DNA of 64,000 nucleotides from Methylobacillus flagellatus KT (GTDB lineage: Bacteria > Pseudomonadota > Gammaproteobacteria > Burkholderiales > Methylophilaceae): NCBI RefSeq assembly GCF_000013705.1, contig NC_007947.1, forward strand, positions 1,178,001 through 1,242,000. Reading direction: 5' to 3'. The position numbers and the translations under genes are program-made. Shown here piece after piece: positions 38,675-51,806 of this stretch (the stretch's first letter is position 1; each line of letters begins with the position of its first letter). The notes under the pieces were generated by a model. The model made no database searches. It had not been told where the DNA came from and saw only the letters and a program-made list of their open reading frames with translations.

Positions 38675-40027
38675 TCAAACACCGATCCTCACGTTGTAAC
38701 CGAGCGCCCGCAGCCCCTTGCTCGTCCGCATGTTCCTTGGTGGATACTCGTCTGGGCGCGCCCAGCCGACAATTTCCCCGAGGCTGCTCAGACCAATGTG
38801 TGGAATTGCCCAGTCGTCGCTGCGGATCGCGTTCCAGAGCCGGGCTGAAACACTTCCGTTGCCCCAGACGACGTAGTTCAACAGCTCAAGCACCGTCCGC
38901 CCTTCGCGAGATCGCTGCCGCCAGAGCCACTCGCCGAACTTTTCCACCTTGTCGTCGCCGGCCTGCGGTCGGTCGGGCAAGCCTAAGTGCTCGTTTTCCT
39001 GCTTGATGGCGTGGTCTCGGATCGCGTGCACCCGGGAAACGGCATCCACGAACTCCTGCTCGGTCAATTTGAGAATGCGATCGCGTGCCAGCAGCTCACG
39101 CAGCCGGGGCGACCACTCGTAAATGGTGCGTTCTTCAAACGAGTGGTCGAAGTCGGCGTCATGCCACCACTCCAGCGCGTCGCGCAGCGCCAGCTCAGGG
39201 TTCTTCGAGTTCCTGTCGAAGAACTCCTCGTAAGGATGACGGTTTCCATCCTTGACCTGCTTGTAGTAATAGGCGTGCAGGAACTGATCCGCTTGAACGC
39301 CGGGAGCCACCGACGCATCGATCCAGGCGGGCTTGGCACCCGGTGCCGCAACCCTGGACGCGATGGATCGCATCACCTGCAGCGTGTCGTTCCAGTCCTG
39401 CTCGAACTTCTGGAAGCGCTTCTCAGACGATCGCTTCGTGTCGACAAACACCAGACCGTGGTTCTTCGGCAGCAAGCGGTCCTTGTCGAACTGCTGCTCA
39501 AGTCCGTATTCGCGCTTCGACAACTCAGACCGCCGGTCCGCCAAGCGCAGCTGCTCCTGGTAGATCTCCTTGGTCAGAGGCCGGGCACGGTCATCCACTT
39601 CCTCAAAGAAGCGCTGCAGCTCACGCTCCATACCCGTTTCGACGAGTTCGTCGTGGGGCAGAAAGGTGCCCGCTTCGATGTTCGATATCCAGGCCCGGTC
39701 AGACAGGTTGGCAGACCCGATGTAGGCACCGGCATCCACCCACCAGATGATCTTGGCGTGCAGGATGTCGGGCACGAGCTTGCAGTCGTAGTTCGGGCTG
39801 GCCTTATCCAGAAACCACTTCAAAACGGCGGGATCGACAGCCACCGTGTGGTCGTAGCGGCCAAAGAACTCCAGGGGCTTCAGGTGCTGCGCGCAGGCCT
39901 CGAACAACTTCATGTTGTCGCGGCTGGCGTAAGCGACGGCCGCGCGAACGCGCGTGCAGGATTCAATCACCTCGCCCAGCAGGTTTTGTAGCAGTTGTTT
40001 GTTGAGCGGGCCGGCGATGAAGCGCAT
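38675..40027 (-). CDS. PLD-like domain protein linked to the type I R-M operon
   Basis: A 450-residue protein. The N terminus (about 1-150) resembles a phospholipase D-like nuclease domain with one HKD-type motif, [25 protein letters not shown]. The remainder is helical and charged and not assigned. ATG 40027 has AAGGA 9 nt upstream. It is last in the hsdM-hsdS-hsdR-metallopeptidase cluster, separated from the metallopeptidase by 28 nt, and is probably cotranscribed. Single-HKD proteins usually dimerise and some are restriction nucleases; activity here is inferred only. Confidence 0.7.
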   Translation of the reverse strand: MRFIAGPLNKQLLQNLLGEVIESCTRVRAAVAYASRDNMKLFEACAQHLKPLEFFGRYDHTVAVDPAVLKWFLDKASPNYDCKLVPDILHAKIIWWVDAGAYIGSANLSDRAWISNIEAGTFLPHDELVETGMERELQRFFEEVDDRARPLTKEIYQEQLRLADRRSELSKREYGLEQQFDKDRLLPKNHGLVFVDTKRSSEKRFQKFEQDWNDTLQVMRSIASRVAAPGAKPAWIDASVAPGVQADQFLHAYYYKQVKDGNRHPYEEFFDRNSKNPELALRDALEWWHDADFDHSFEERTIYEWSPRLRELLARDRILKLTEQEFVDAVSRVHAIRDHAIKQENEHLGLPDRPQAGDDKVEKFGEWLWRQRSREGRTVLELLNYVVWGNGSVSARLWNAIRSDDWAIPHIGLSSLGEIVGWARPDEYPPRNMRTSKGLRALGYNVRIGV

Positions 40028-40055
40028 TGCAGCAGATCCTTTTGTTATTGCATCG

Positions 40056-40414
40056 TCATCGGGCATGACCGCTCGGTTTGCGGGAGAGCCGCTCAACGGA
40101 TGCGCCATCTGCATCGCCTATCTGGCGTTGCTCGATCGTGCGCCAACCCGGGACATGTGCACTCATCAGCGCCTTGAACATCCTCCCGTGGTTCGCGTAA
40201 CGCAGATGAAGCAGTTCATGAACGATGACGTAATCCTGGAAAGGCTCATCCTGGTCGAGCAAGTCAGTGGCCAAGGTGACGGTTCCCGCCGATGAACAGG
40301 AACCCCACTTCCTGCGCATCTCCTGCACCCGAACCACGCGGGGATTCACCTTCAACTTGACCGCCCAGGCCAGTGCGCGGCGTCGCAAGTCCTGCGCCGG
40401 GTACAGGGACGATT

Positions 40415-40418
<4 letters not shown>
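40056..40418 (-). CDS. YgjP-like zinc metallopeptidase (DUF45, M48-like), short form
   Basis: A 120-residue protein with the DUF45/YgjP core: [20 protein letters not shown], then the zinc site HELLH in [20 protein letters not shown]. It is shorter than full YgjP proteins (about 230 residues) and lacks the N-terminal half. Its start overlaps the hsdR stop (ATGA), so it belongs to the R-M operon. Such peptidases recur beside type I R-M genes, but their role is unknown. Confidence 0.82.
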
Positions 40419-43353
<2,935 letters not shown>

Positions 43354-43357
<4 letters not shown>

Positions 43358-44576
43358 GCCGTGGCCTCCTCGTGTTGCGTCGAGGCCGGGGACAGCGCCG
43401 ACAGATCCAGATCCGATACGGCTATCTCGCCAGTCATCAGTTTGCGCAGCAGAGATTCGAAGAGTTCCTCCAACACTTCGCACTTCGTCTGGTGTAGGTC
43501 GATCTTTCGGTCGAGGGTATGGAGTATGGTCACGATGTCCTTGGCCTCGTCCGGATCGCTCGGGCAAGCAACCTTGAAGGTCTCCACATCGTTCAGATTC
43601 AATGTCATCGTTCCGTGCGCTGATGGAACGATCTGGCTAAGCAGCCTCTCTTTACCGGCATAGATTGCGGATCGTAAGAACTGCCCGGAGTATTCCCCAC
43701 GCGTCACCAGGGCTTTGACGTCCTGGTTGAAAGCCATCGCTCGGTTGATCACCGCGACCGGGAGGTCTTTCGCCAGACCCATACCACGAACCAGAAGAAG
43801 AACAGCGCCCTCAGGCGCAAGACGGCTTCCCGCCTCCACACCTGCAGCCGACACATGATCGATAGCGTCATCGAGTGCCGGACGCTTCAGATCCTTGCCT
43901 GACACCCAAGGGATGTCGCCATTCCAATACTCCGTCACTGACTTTCGAGGCGTTCCACCGCTCCAGATTTCGCAGAGTTCGAGGATCGTTCGCGGGCTCC
44001 AGCTTTCTGGCATCAGCCCGATCTCAGTCTCCTTTTGTGCTTCTGCTCGCAGGCCACGACTGAATAGCTCGCCCAATGTCGCGCGCTTGAGTTCTTGCAG
44101 CATGTCCAGCAGCGACGACTGCTGAACCAGCGCCGATTCGGTTTGACGCAACACGGCGGCGATCGCTTTCTGCTCTCCGTCGCTTGACGGATAAGAAATC
44201 TCCTTCTCCTTGAGGATGGTGAAGTGTCGGTTGTAGCCACGCGCGGGCAAGTCAACCGCACGGCAGGCGTAGAAAAAGAATAGCGGGTCGATGCCTGGCT
44301 TCGGGCGTAACAGTTGGGTTCCGTCCGCGCCGCGCGCAAACGGCGTATCTAGAAACTTGAATACACGCGTGTGGTCACCGAAAACGATCAACGGAAGCGG
44401 TGTGTCGATGACGGCGCTTTCGTCATCGGTCCAGCCTGCAATCGGCTCTTGCCCTTGGTCGATGACTGGGAAACGACCAGACGGCTTGTAGTCCCGGGAT
44501 TGAATCTTGGCCTTGCCTGTGACCGATACCGGGACAAGGCAATCAGCGACCGATTCGGTGGCCCACGATTCGACTG

Positions 44577-44580
<4 letters not shown>
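43354..44580 (-). CDS. hsdS: Type I restriction-modification specificity subunit S
   Basis: A 408-residue subunit with two target-recognition domains (about 1-170 and 190-360). Each is followed by a helical spacer, for example [40 protein letters not shown] and the C-terminal [39 protein letters not shown]. It sets the bipartite DNA target; the target sequence cannot be read from the protein. It overlaps hsdM (ATGA) and hsdR (ATGA) by 4 nt on each side. Confidence 0.93.
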
Positions 44581-46418
<1,838 letters not shown>

Positions 46419-46436
46419 GTCTGCTATGTTTGTTAT

Positions 46437-46461
46437 ATTCTGCTTACTTGTCAAGCAGAAT
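46437..46461. promoter_or_regulatory. Candidate operator of the R-M operon
   Basis: A perfect dyad with 9-base arms ATTCTGCTT and AAGCAGAAT around a 7-nt centre lies 18 nt before the hsdM start and overlaps a TTGACA-like -35 element. It is a plausible target of the HTH fused to HsdM and lies between hsdM and the divergent zinc-ribbon gene. Confidence 0.5.
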
Positions 46462-46505
46462 TTGGCGATGGGGTGCACCACCGCCTCCGGAATAGGAGAT
46501 CAGGC

Positions 46506-47015
46506 ATGAGCGGGAACCGATGGGACACGGCTGGCGTGCCTCACAAGGGGTGGACGTGCGTTGACGTCGTCGACTTGCGAGCCGATGGCGGTCCGGCAGA
46601 CGAAACCGATTACGCCACCTGCCAGATGTGCGGCAACGAGAAGATCCGCTACGTCCACATCATGGAGCATCCGGATCTGGACGAGCACTTCGACGTCGGG
46701 TGCGTCTGCGCCGGGAAGATGAGCGACGACTACGAGGGACCGAGGCGCCGCGAGGCAAGGCTGCGTAACCGGGCGGCGCGCCGGACCCGCTGGCTGCAGC
46801 GCAAGTGGCGGGTCTCCGCCAAGGGGAACAGCTTCCTCAACCTCGAAGGCTACAACCTGGTGGTCTATCCGACGAAGACGAAGCGCTGGGGCTTCAAGAT
46901 CGGGGACCGATTCGGTCCGAGGACATACCCGACAGCCAACGAAGCCAAGCTGGCGCTGTTCGATGACTTCTGGGCGGCGACCCAGGATGATGACCGACTG
47001 TGGTCATCTGACTGA
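46506..47015 (+). CDS. Hypothetical zinc-ribbon protein
   Basis: A 169-residue protein on the opposite strand to the R-M operon. The middle has a Cys-rich site ([34 protein letters not shown]) that could bind zinc, followed by an Arg-rich helix ([22 protein letters not shown]) and a mixed C-terminal domain. GGAG lies about 10 nt before ATG 46506. I know of no defined function for this family; it may share the R-M regulatory region. Confidence 0.65.
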   Translation: MSGNRWDTAGVPHKGWTCVDVVDLRADGGPADETDYATCQMCGNEKIRYVHIMEHPDLDEHFDVGCVCAGKMSDDYEGPRRREARLRNRAARRTRWLQRKWRVSAKGNSFLNLEGYNLVVYPTKTKRWGFKIGDRFGPRTYPTANEAKLALFDDFWAATQDDDRLWSSD

Positions 47016-47017
47016 TC

Positions 47018-47056
47018 TGCGGACGCGGGTTCAATTCCGCAAACGGGAATCGAACC
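47018..47056 (+). repeat. Degenerate ssrA 3'-end copy A (att remnant)
   Basis: Bases 47018-47038 match the ssrA T-arm region (21115-21135) at 19 of 21 positions. They are followed by an inverted copy of the core (GGGAATCGAACC, 47045-47056), so the site forms a dyad. It lies three bases after the stop of the zinc-ribbon gene. Confidence 0.65.
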
Positions 47057-47236
47057 GGCGTCCTGCACGATGCACTTGTCTGGTGACCCCGGCCGGGCAG
47101 AACTGGTAGGATTGTTGGCAGTTGGGACTGGATTCCGCACCTTTCCGCAGGAGTTCGCAGCGGTTCTAAGGCGCTGAGTTACACAGGTTTGGCGCAGGGT
47201 TCCACCCCACCGAAACTCCGCAAACTGTTCGATCCT

Positions 47237-47262
47237 GTTCGCAGGAACCCGCAGGAGTTCGA
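47237..47262 (+). repeat. 26-bp repeat, copy 1
   Basis: Matches 51144-51169 at 22 of 26 positions; each copy is followed within 20 nt by AATAGTC. It is part of the scar sequence that follows an ssrA-like remnant. The rest of 47057-47620 holds no credible gene. Confidence 0.55.
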
Positions 47263-47390
47263 AATAGTCCGCACGGCCTCACGGTAAGCTGTTGATTTTG
47301 AACAACCCGCTTGATCAGTCCGCGCTTGCGGACTGCGGACTTCCAATGAGCCGGAAATCTGGCTCACCCAGACGGCTCTCGGTACCGACA

Positions 47391-47447
47391 CGTTGCAAAC
47401 AATCGGTACTTCTCGATAACGACCCGACGAATCGGAACATCTCAGCT
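47391..47447 (+). repeat. 57-bp repeat, copy 1
   Basis: About 80-85 percent identical to 49375-49432, including the shared block CGACGAATCGGAACAT. No open frame with family resemblance covers it. Confidence 0.6.
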
Positions 47448-47620
47448 AGCCCTGATGTTGCCCCTGCTTGCTGACGCGGCTTGGTAGTTCTGGCTGCAAT
47501 ATTGCCCCCCAATCGCTGTGGAAGGTAGCTCCCTGGGCAAGTGCAATCGAGGGGGGACGCTGCGTAGGGCCGCGTGCCCCCCATCCTGCAGCGTGACCTG
47601 ATTGAGTCAAGGCCGGGTTG

Positions 47621-47923
47621 TCATGCAGGCAGTTTGGCTGCAAGCACTTCGACCTTCTCGATATTGGGCGGAGAACTGAGCAAGGTCGCGGCGTTGGCCA
47701 TCAAGGCCGCGGCGATCTGGCCGTTCAGATGTGCCTGACGACCTGCCTCATCGGCAAAGGCATCGAACACACCGAACGTCGAAGGGCCAAACTTCAATGC
47801 AAACCAGGCAGTGGTGCCGGACTCGGCGTTGGCGAGCGGCAGTGCGCTGGCCAGGAAGTCGGCAAGCGCAGCCTCCTGGCCGGGTTTAGCTTCGAGGCGA
47901 ACAAACAGGGCGAGCTTGGTCAT
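47621..47923 (-). CDS. Antibiotic biosynthesis monooxygenase (ABM)-domain protein
   Basis: A 100-residue dimeric ferredoxin-like fold of the ABM/YgiN type: MTKLALFVRLEAKPGQEAALADFLASAL, TAWFALKFGPSTFGVFDAFADEAGRQAHLNG and a closing strand KVEVLAAKLPA. Members oxidise quinols or degrade reactive compounds without cofactors. It is divergent from a GlxA-type regulator that may control it. Confidence 0.87.
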   Translation of the reverse strand: MTKLALFVRLEAKPGQEAALADFLASALPLANAESGTTAWFALKFGPSTFGVFDAFADEAGRQAHLNGQIAAALMANAATLLSSPPNIEKVEVLAAKLPA

Positions 47924-48018
47924 GCTGTATTCCTTTGGGTAAATGGAAAAGTGGGTGAAGGGATCGACGAGCCTGCAGTCTAAATCTTCATGACAGCCAT
48001 CTCTATAGGCAATAATGA

Positions 48019-48038
48019 CAACTTTGATATCATTGTTG
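48019..48038. promoter_or_regulatory. Candidate operator next to the GlxA-type regulator gene
   Basis: A dyad CAAC-TT-TGATATCA-TT-GTTG ends two bases before the chosen ATG (48041), in the 117-nt divergent region with the monooxygenase gene. It may mediate autoregulation. Confidence 0.4.
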
Positions 48039-48040
48039 CC

Positions 48041-49003
48041 ATGAAACTCCACATCCTTGTTTGTGATGGCGTGTTTGATCTGGGGCTTGCGGCGCTCACT
48101 GACACAGTGGGCTTGGCCAATGCGATGTCGGGCTCGCTGCCACAGGCTCCCGCGCACATAGAGCTCACGCTGGTGGGCGTGCGGCGTCGCATCCGAACTG
48201 CGCAAGGCTTGACGGTCCCCGTGGTCACTGCGCGTGGTGTGCCGGAACCAGACGTCGTGCTCGTGCCCGCGTTTGGTGACAAGATGCCTAACACGCTCTC
48301 GGCTCGGCTCACACGCCCCGACGTGCCCGATGCGGTCGCCATGCTACAGCAGTGGTCCACCGCTGGCGCGCACCTTGGTGCCGCCTGCTCCGGTAGTTTC
48401 TTGCTTGCAGAGAGTGGCCTGCTTGATGGGCATCGTGCGACGACGTCATGGTGGCTGGGGCCGATGTTTCGGCAGCGCTATCCGAACGTCACGCTGGACG
48501 AGTCACGCATGATCGTGAACTCGACACGCTTCACTACCGCGGGTGCCGCTTTAGCCCACGTCGACTTGGCCTTGCGCATCATCCGGGGGCGCAGTCCAGC
48601 GCTGGCGGCTCTAGTGGCACGCTATCTGCTGGTCGAGGCACGCAGTTCGCAAGCCGAGTTCGTGATTCCCGACCACCTTGCACATGCCGACCCGATGGTG
48701 GAGCGCTTCGAGTGCTGGGCCAGACGTCAGCTCGCGAAGGGGTTCTCGCTGGCCGAGGCGGCCAGCGCCGTGGGCACAAGCGAGCGCACCTTGGCGCGGC
48801 GGCTGCAAAGCGTTTTGGGCAAGACACCGCTGTCGTATTTCCAGGACCTGCGCGTGGAGCATGCCGTGCATCTCTTGCGCACCGGAAACGCGAGCGTCGA
48901 CCAAGTCGCCGCACAGGTCGGGTACTCGGATGGGGTGACCCTGCGGGCCCTGTTGCGCCGCAAGCTGGGCCGGGGTGTCAGGGAGTTGCGACGCGGTGGA
49001 TGA
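48041..49003 (+). CDS. GlxA-family AraC-type transcriptional regulator
   Basis: A 320-residue regulator. The N-terminal DJ-1/PfpI-like domain begins MKLHILVCDGVFDLGLAALTDT and has the nucleophile-elbow region HLGAACSGSFLLAESGLLDG. The C-terminal AraC HTH pair reads LAEAASAVGTSERTLARRLQSVLGKTPLSYFQDLRVEHAVHLL and VAAQVGYSDGVTLRALLRR. It probably regulates the divergent monooxygenase. ATG 48041 was chosen by family alignment; it has no clear Shine-Dalgarno site, and an in-frame ATG exists at 47990. Confidence 0.88.
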   Translation: MKLHILVCDGVFDLGLAALTDTVGLANAMSGSLPQAPAHIELTLVGVRRRIRTAQGLTVPVVTARGVPEPDVVLVPAFGDKMPNTLSARLTRPDVPDAVAMLQQWSTAGAHLGAACSGSFLLAESGLLDGHRATTSWWLGPMFRQRYPNVTLDESRMIVNSTRFTTAGAALAHVDLALRIIRGRSPALAALVARYLLVEARSSQAEFVIPDHLAHADPMVERFECWARRQLAKGFSLAEAASAVGTSERTLARRLQSVLGKTPLSYFQDLRVEHAVHLLRTGNASVDQVAAQVGYSDGVTLRALLRRKLGRGVRELRRGG

Positions 49004-49261
49004 CCAGAAGCGTTTGGTGTATGTACGGCTGGAGACCGCCGGGAAACTGACGCAGGCCAAACGGCGCATTTGGACCTGACAAACTACTGCCCGCCACGGC
49101 GCGCAAGCTCCAGTTTGACCCCGGACAAAGTTTTGCTGGCAATGTCGTGGTTGAGCAAATCAATACCTTGATTGAGCAACGCTGTGCACTGACGATTCGG
49201 CGGCTCACCGACCCCGCCGCCGACAATGATGCAGCCGCCGAGCCCACCGTTTGAACTACCG
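49004..49261. other. Intergenic region without a recognised gene
   Basis: No credible coding frame. The region leads into ssrA-like remnant B. Confidence 0.5.
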
Positions 49262-49300
49262 TGCAGACACGGGTTCGATTCAGGGTTTGGGAATTGAACC
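49262..49300 (+). repeat. Degenerate ssrA 3'-end copy B (att remnant)
   Basis: Bases 49262-49282 match the ssrA T-arm region at 17 of 21 positions. GGTTCGATTC (49272-49281) is followed by its near-inverse GAATTGAACC (49291-49300), the same dyad design as copies A and C. Confidence 0.6.
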
Positions 49301-49374
49301 GACATCCCATCGCAGACGAGTTTGATGCCCGTTTCCGGCGACTGAATCGCCCAGATGGCCGGCGGTGCCGCCGA

Positions 49375-49432
49375 CGTTGCAAATCGTCGGTACTTGTCGA
49401 TATCTACCGACGAATCGGAACATTCCTCAGCT
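49375..49432 (+). repeat. 57-bp repeat, copy 2
   Basis: Second copy of the repeat at 47391-47447. It again lies downstream of an ssrA-like remnant and overlaps the last codons of the small HTH gene on the minus strand. Confidence 0.6.
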
Positions 49433-49639
49433 GACACTGACCTGGGCCACCACGGTCTTGGTCGAGGTCGCCAGGCACGACTCCTCGTAGGCCTCAATGT
49501 CGGCCTGCCGGTAGAGCGCGCGCCCGCAGAGCTTCAGAAACTTGGGGCCGATCCCTGCGCTGCGCCAGCGTTCCAGGGTGGCCTCACTGATACACCAGCG
49601 AACAGCCAGTTGTTTTTGATTGAGGTGAGCGACTTCCAT
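49427..49639 (-). CDS. Small helix-turn-helix (excisionase/MerR-like) protein
   Basis: A 70-residue DNA-binding protein: LNQKQLAVRWCISEATLERWRSAGIGPKFLKLCGRALYRQADIEAYE is the excisionase-type HTH motif. GGAG lies 7 nt before ATG 49639. It follows the fic gene by 83 nt on the same strand. It could be an antitoxin-like or recombination-directionality partner; the sequence does not decide. Confidence 0.8.
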   Translation of the reverse strand: MEVAHLNQKQLAVRWCISEATLERWRSAGIGPKFLKLCGRALYRQADIEAYEESCLATSTKTVVAQVSVS

Positions 49640-49722
49640 CTTGGTCTCCGTCCGAACGAGTTGGCAGGAGTCCATGAAGGCGCTGTTCCGGCCGCGAGCC
49701 AAGGCAATTCCAGGAAGTGCCG

Positions 49723-50847
49723 CTACTCGGGCAGATCATTCAGCTCGTAGCTGGTGCTACGCCCGCCGGCATCCGATTTGCGCAGCACGCCCCGCGTCAG
49801 CAGATCGTTGATGTCGCGCAGTGCCGTGTCCGGCGAGCATTTGGCGATGGCCGCCCACTTGCTGCTGGTGAGCTTGCCCTCGAAACCATCGAGCAGCTTG
49901 CTCAGCAATTTCACCTGCCGCTCGTTCAACGGGGTCGTCGCCCAGCGCTGCCAGAACCGCGCTTTCGTCAGGACAGCGTCCAGCGTGTGCTGGGCCTGGT
50001 CGACGGCGCGATGAAGCGTGTCGAGGAACCAGGCAAGCCACTCGGTGACATCCATCGACCGCTTCTGCGTCCTCTCCAGGATGTCGTAGTAAGCCTTGCG
50101 TTCGCGCTGGATCTGCGCCGACAAACTGTAGAAGCGTTGCGGGCTGCCATCGGCACGCGCCAGCATCAGATCGCCAATGGCCCGGGCGATACGGCCATTG
50201 CCATCATCGAATGGATGCAGAGTGACGAACCACAGATGGCCAAGGCCTGCCTTGAGCAGTGGCGGTTCGTTTGATGTGCCATTCAGCCAGTCGAGGAAGC
50301 GGCTGGTTTCGGTCTCGAGGCGATCGGCCGGCGGTGCTTCGAAATGCACCCGCTGGCGGCCGATGGGTCCGGACACCACCTGCATCGGGCCGGTGGCATC
50401 GTCGCGCCAGCCGCCGACGTTGATCTTGGAGAGCCCAGAATAGCCGGTAGGAAACAGTGCGGCATGCCAGCCGAACAGACGCTCACGCGACACCAGTGCC
50501 TGGCAGTTGGCGGTGGCATCAAGCACCATCTCGACCACGCCTTCGACATGCCGATCGACCGGAGCGAGCGCGCCGATGTCAACGCCCAACCTGCGGGCGA
50601 TGGACGAGCGCACGGATTCAACGTTGAGCTGCTCGCCTTCGATCTCGCTGGTCTTGACTACGTCCTCGGTGAGCGCCGCGAGACTCGCTTGGTCACGCAA
50701 GGCCATGCCGACGTCAGCCAGACGCCCCATCAAGAGCCCTTGGGCACGACTGACCTCAGCCATGGGCTCGGCCAGCGCCGCCAGGTCGAAGCGCCAGTTT
50801 GGCCAGTCACCGGCCTGCCAGATGTATTTGTATTCGCCGCTATTCAT
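49723..50847 (-). CDS. Fic-family protein (class II, N-terminal inhibitory helix)
   Basis: A 374-residue Fic protein with an N-terminal DUF4172-type segment, the Fic core with the catalytic loop HPFDDGNGR (residues 211-219) and a C-terminal winged HTH (about 300-370). The inhibitory motif T66-SEI-E70-G71 should hold the active site off until displaced, as in other class II Fic proteins. The expected reaction is AMPylation of protein hydroxyls. All active-site residues are present. Downstream lies a small HTH gene; together they form the last cargo of the island. Confidence 0.9.
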   Translation of the reverse strand: MNSGEYKYIWQAGDWPNWRFDLAALAEPMAEVSRAQGLLMGRLADVGMALRDQASLAALTEDVVKTSEIEGEQLNVESVRSSIARRLGVDIGALAPVDRHVEGVVEMVLDATANCQALVSRERLFGWHAALFPTGYSGLSKINVGGWRDDATGPMQVVSGPIGRQRVHFEAPPADRLETETSRFLDWLNGTSNEPPLLKAGLGHLWFVTLHPFDDGNGRIARAIGDLMLARADGSPQRFYSLSAQIQRERKAYYDILERTQKRSMDVTEWLAWFLDTLHRAVDQAQHTLDAVLTKARFWQRWATTPLNERQVKLLSKLLDGFEGKLTSSKWAAIAKCSPDTALRDINDLLTRGVLRKSDAGGRSTSYELNDLPE

Positions 50848-50985
50848 GCGGAGATTATGGGCTGCAATCTCCGCTCGCGCAAGTCAATCGCCGCGCATTG
50901 TGCGGTGAATTTGGTCACCATTCGCCGCATGACGGATCGCCTTGCCCCAGGAATGGGTGTAAATGGGTGTGTTATTGGCTGTGGC

Positions 50986-51023
50986 AACGGACGCGGGTTC
51001 AGTTCCCGTTTCGAGAATTGAAC
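50986..51023 (+). repeat. Degenerate ssrA 3'-end copy C (att remnant)
   Basis: Bases 50986-51006 match the ssrA T-arm region at 16 of 21 positions and are followed by the inverted core GAATTGAAC (51015-51023). It marks the end of the HTH/Fic module. Confidence 0.55.
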
Positions 51024-51143
51024 TGGCCACGGAAAGCAGACGAGGTTGAGGCCGTATTCCGACTACCAATCAGTCCGAAAAACCTGCTTGATCGTCCACT
51101 GCCGAAGGGCGTACCGACTGGCTTTTCGATCGAGTTCGCACTG

Positions 51144-51169
51144 GTTCGCAGCAACCCGCAGCGCTTCGA
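51144..51169 (+). repeat. 26-bp repeat, copy 2
   Basis: Second copy of the repeat at 47237-47262 (22 of 26 identical), downstream of remnant C as the first copy is downstream of remnant A. Confidence 0.55.
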
Positions 51170-51197
51170 TTCCGTACTTTCAATAGTCGTTTGATAC

Positions 51198-51225
51198 GGG
51201 GTACCATCCCACCACCAAATACCTG
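51198..51225 (+). other. Possible outer attachment-site remnant
   Basis: The stretch CCACCACCAAATACCT resembles the ssrA end plus its flank (CTCCACCAATACCT, 21142-21155). It could be the original right junction of the island. The match is short, so this is tentative. Confidence 0.35.
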
Positions 51226-51250
51226 TTCAATGCAATTCGGAGCAGTACAC

Positions 51251-51288
51251 AAAACCCCGGTAAATCCTAGTGATTCCGGGGTTTTTTG
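51251..51288 (+). terminator. Rho-independent terminator at the right island end
   Basis: Stem AAAACCCCGG/CCGGGGTTTT with a 15-nt loop followed by a T run. No gene directly upstream needs it, so it may have served an older ssrA end or a lost gene. Confidence 0.75.
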
Positions 51289-51387
51289 TTGAATACTATT
51301 CAGTCCCATCCATTGATACCCTGCAAATTAATGGGGTAACTTTGGGGGTGGCTCACTTACCTCAATCTGGAGTTACCCCATAATGGC

Positions 51388-51669
51388 CTGAATGACGCGG
51401 CATTGCATAAAGCAAGCCTAAGGCAAAAGGGCTGTAAGCTCTATGATGAAGCGGACCCGCTCATTCAACCTACCCCTGCCGATGTAAGGGGTGTTTCAGG
51501 TGTCGAACCACGGCAAAGAAAAGCTGCTTTTCCCTGATATTTCGCTGCTTTTGGCACGCGAACGCAGGGAGTGAGGAGGCTGAAAAGCTGCTTGCCCAGA
51601 ATATTGATCTGGAGAACATCTTGAGCAGCCAAATTGCCAGTTACCGATTCAATGCCATGCTAGAGTAGC
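51388..51669 (+). pseudogene. Fossil of a DUF4102-type (P4-like) tyrosine integrase, N-terminal part
   Basis: Translated pieces in shifting frames match the N-terminal domain of P4-type integrases: LNDAALHKASLRQKGCKLYDE, then FPDISLLLARERRE and, after a frameshift, EAEKLLAQNIDLE. In intact enzymes these are the A-(K/R)-KLYDEGGL start and the YPDVSLAEARERR...ARKLLAQGIDP stretch. Stops and a deletion of about 20 codons separate the pieces, and no catalytic domain remains. Such integrases use tRNA or tmRNA 3' ends, which fits the neighbouring attachment-site remnants. Confidence 0.65.
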
Positions 51670-51806
51670 CCATCAAACTCGAGTAAACGCTCTGCCCTTC
51701 TAGGACAATGCAATGTTTCTTTATCCAACGGCGCCACGGCGAGTCAACGAGAAACCCATTCATGACCATCGGTTTTTATATGTTAGATGGTTGGTTGTGT
51801 GGATTA

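Noticed and set aside
47315..47584. 89-codon minus-strand frame between R-M and monooxygenase genes
   Set aside because: It runs through the repeated scar sequence, with no motif or ribosome-binding site; most likely non-coding.
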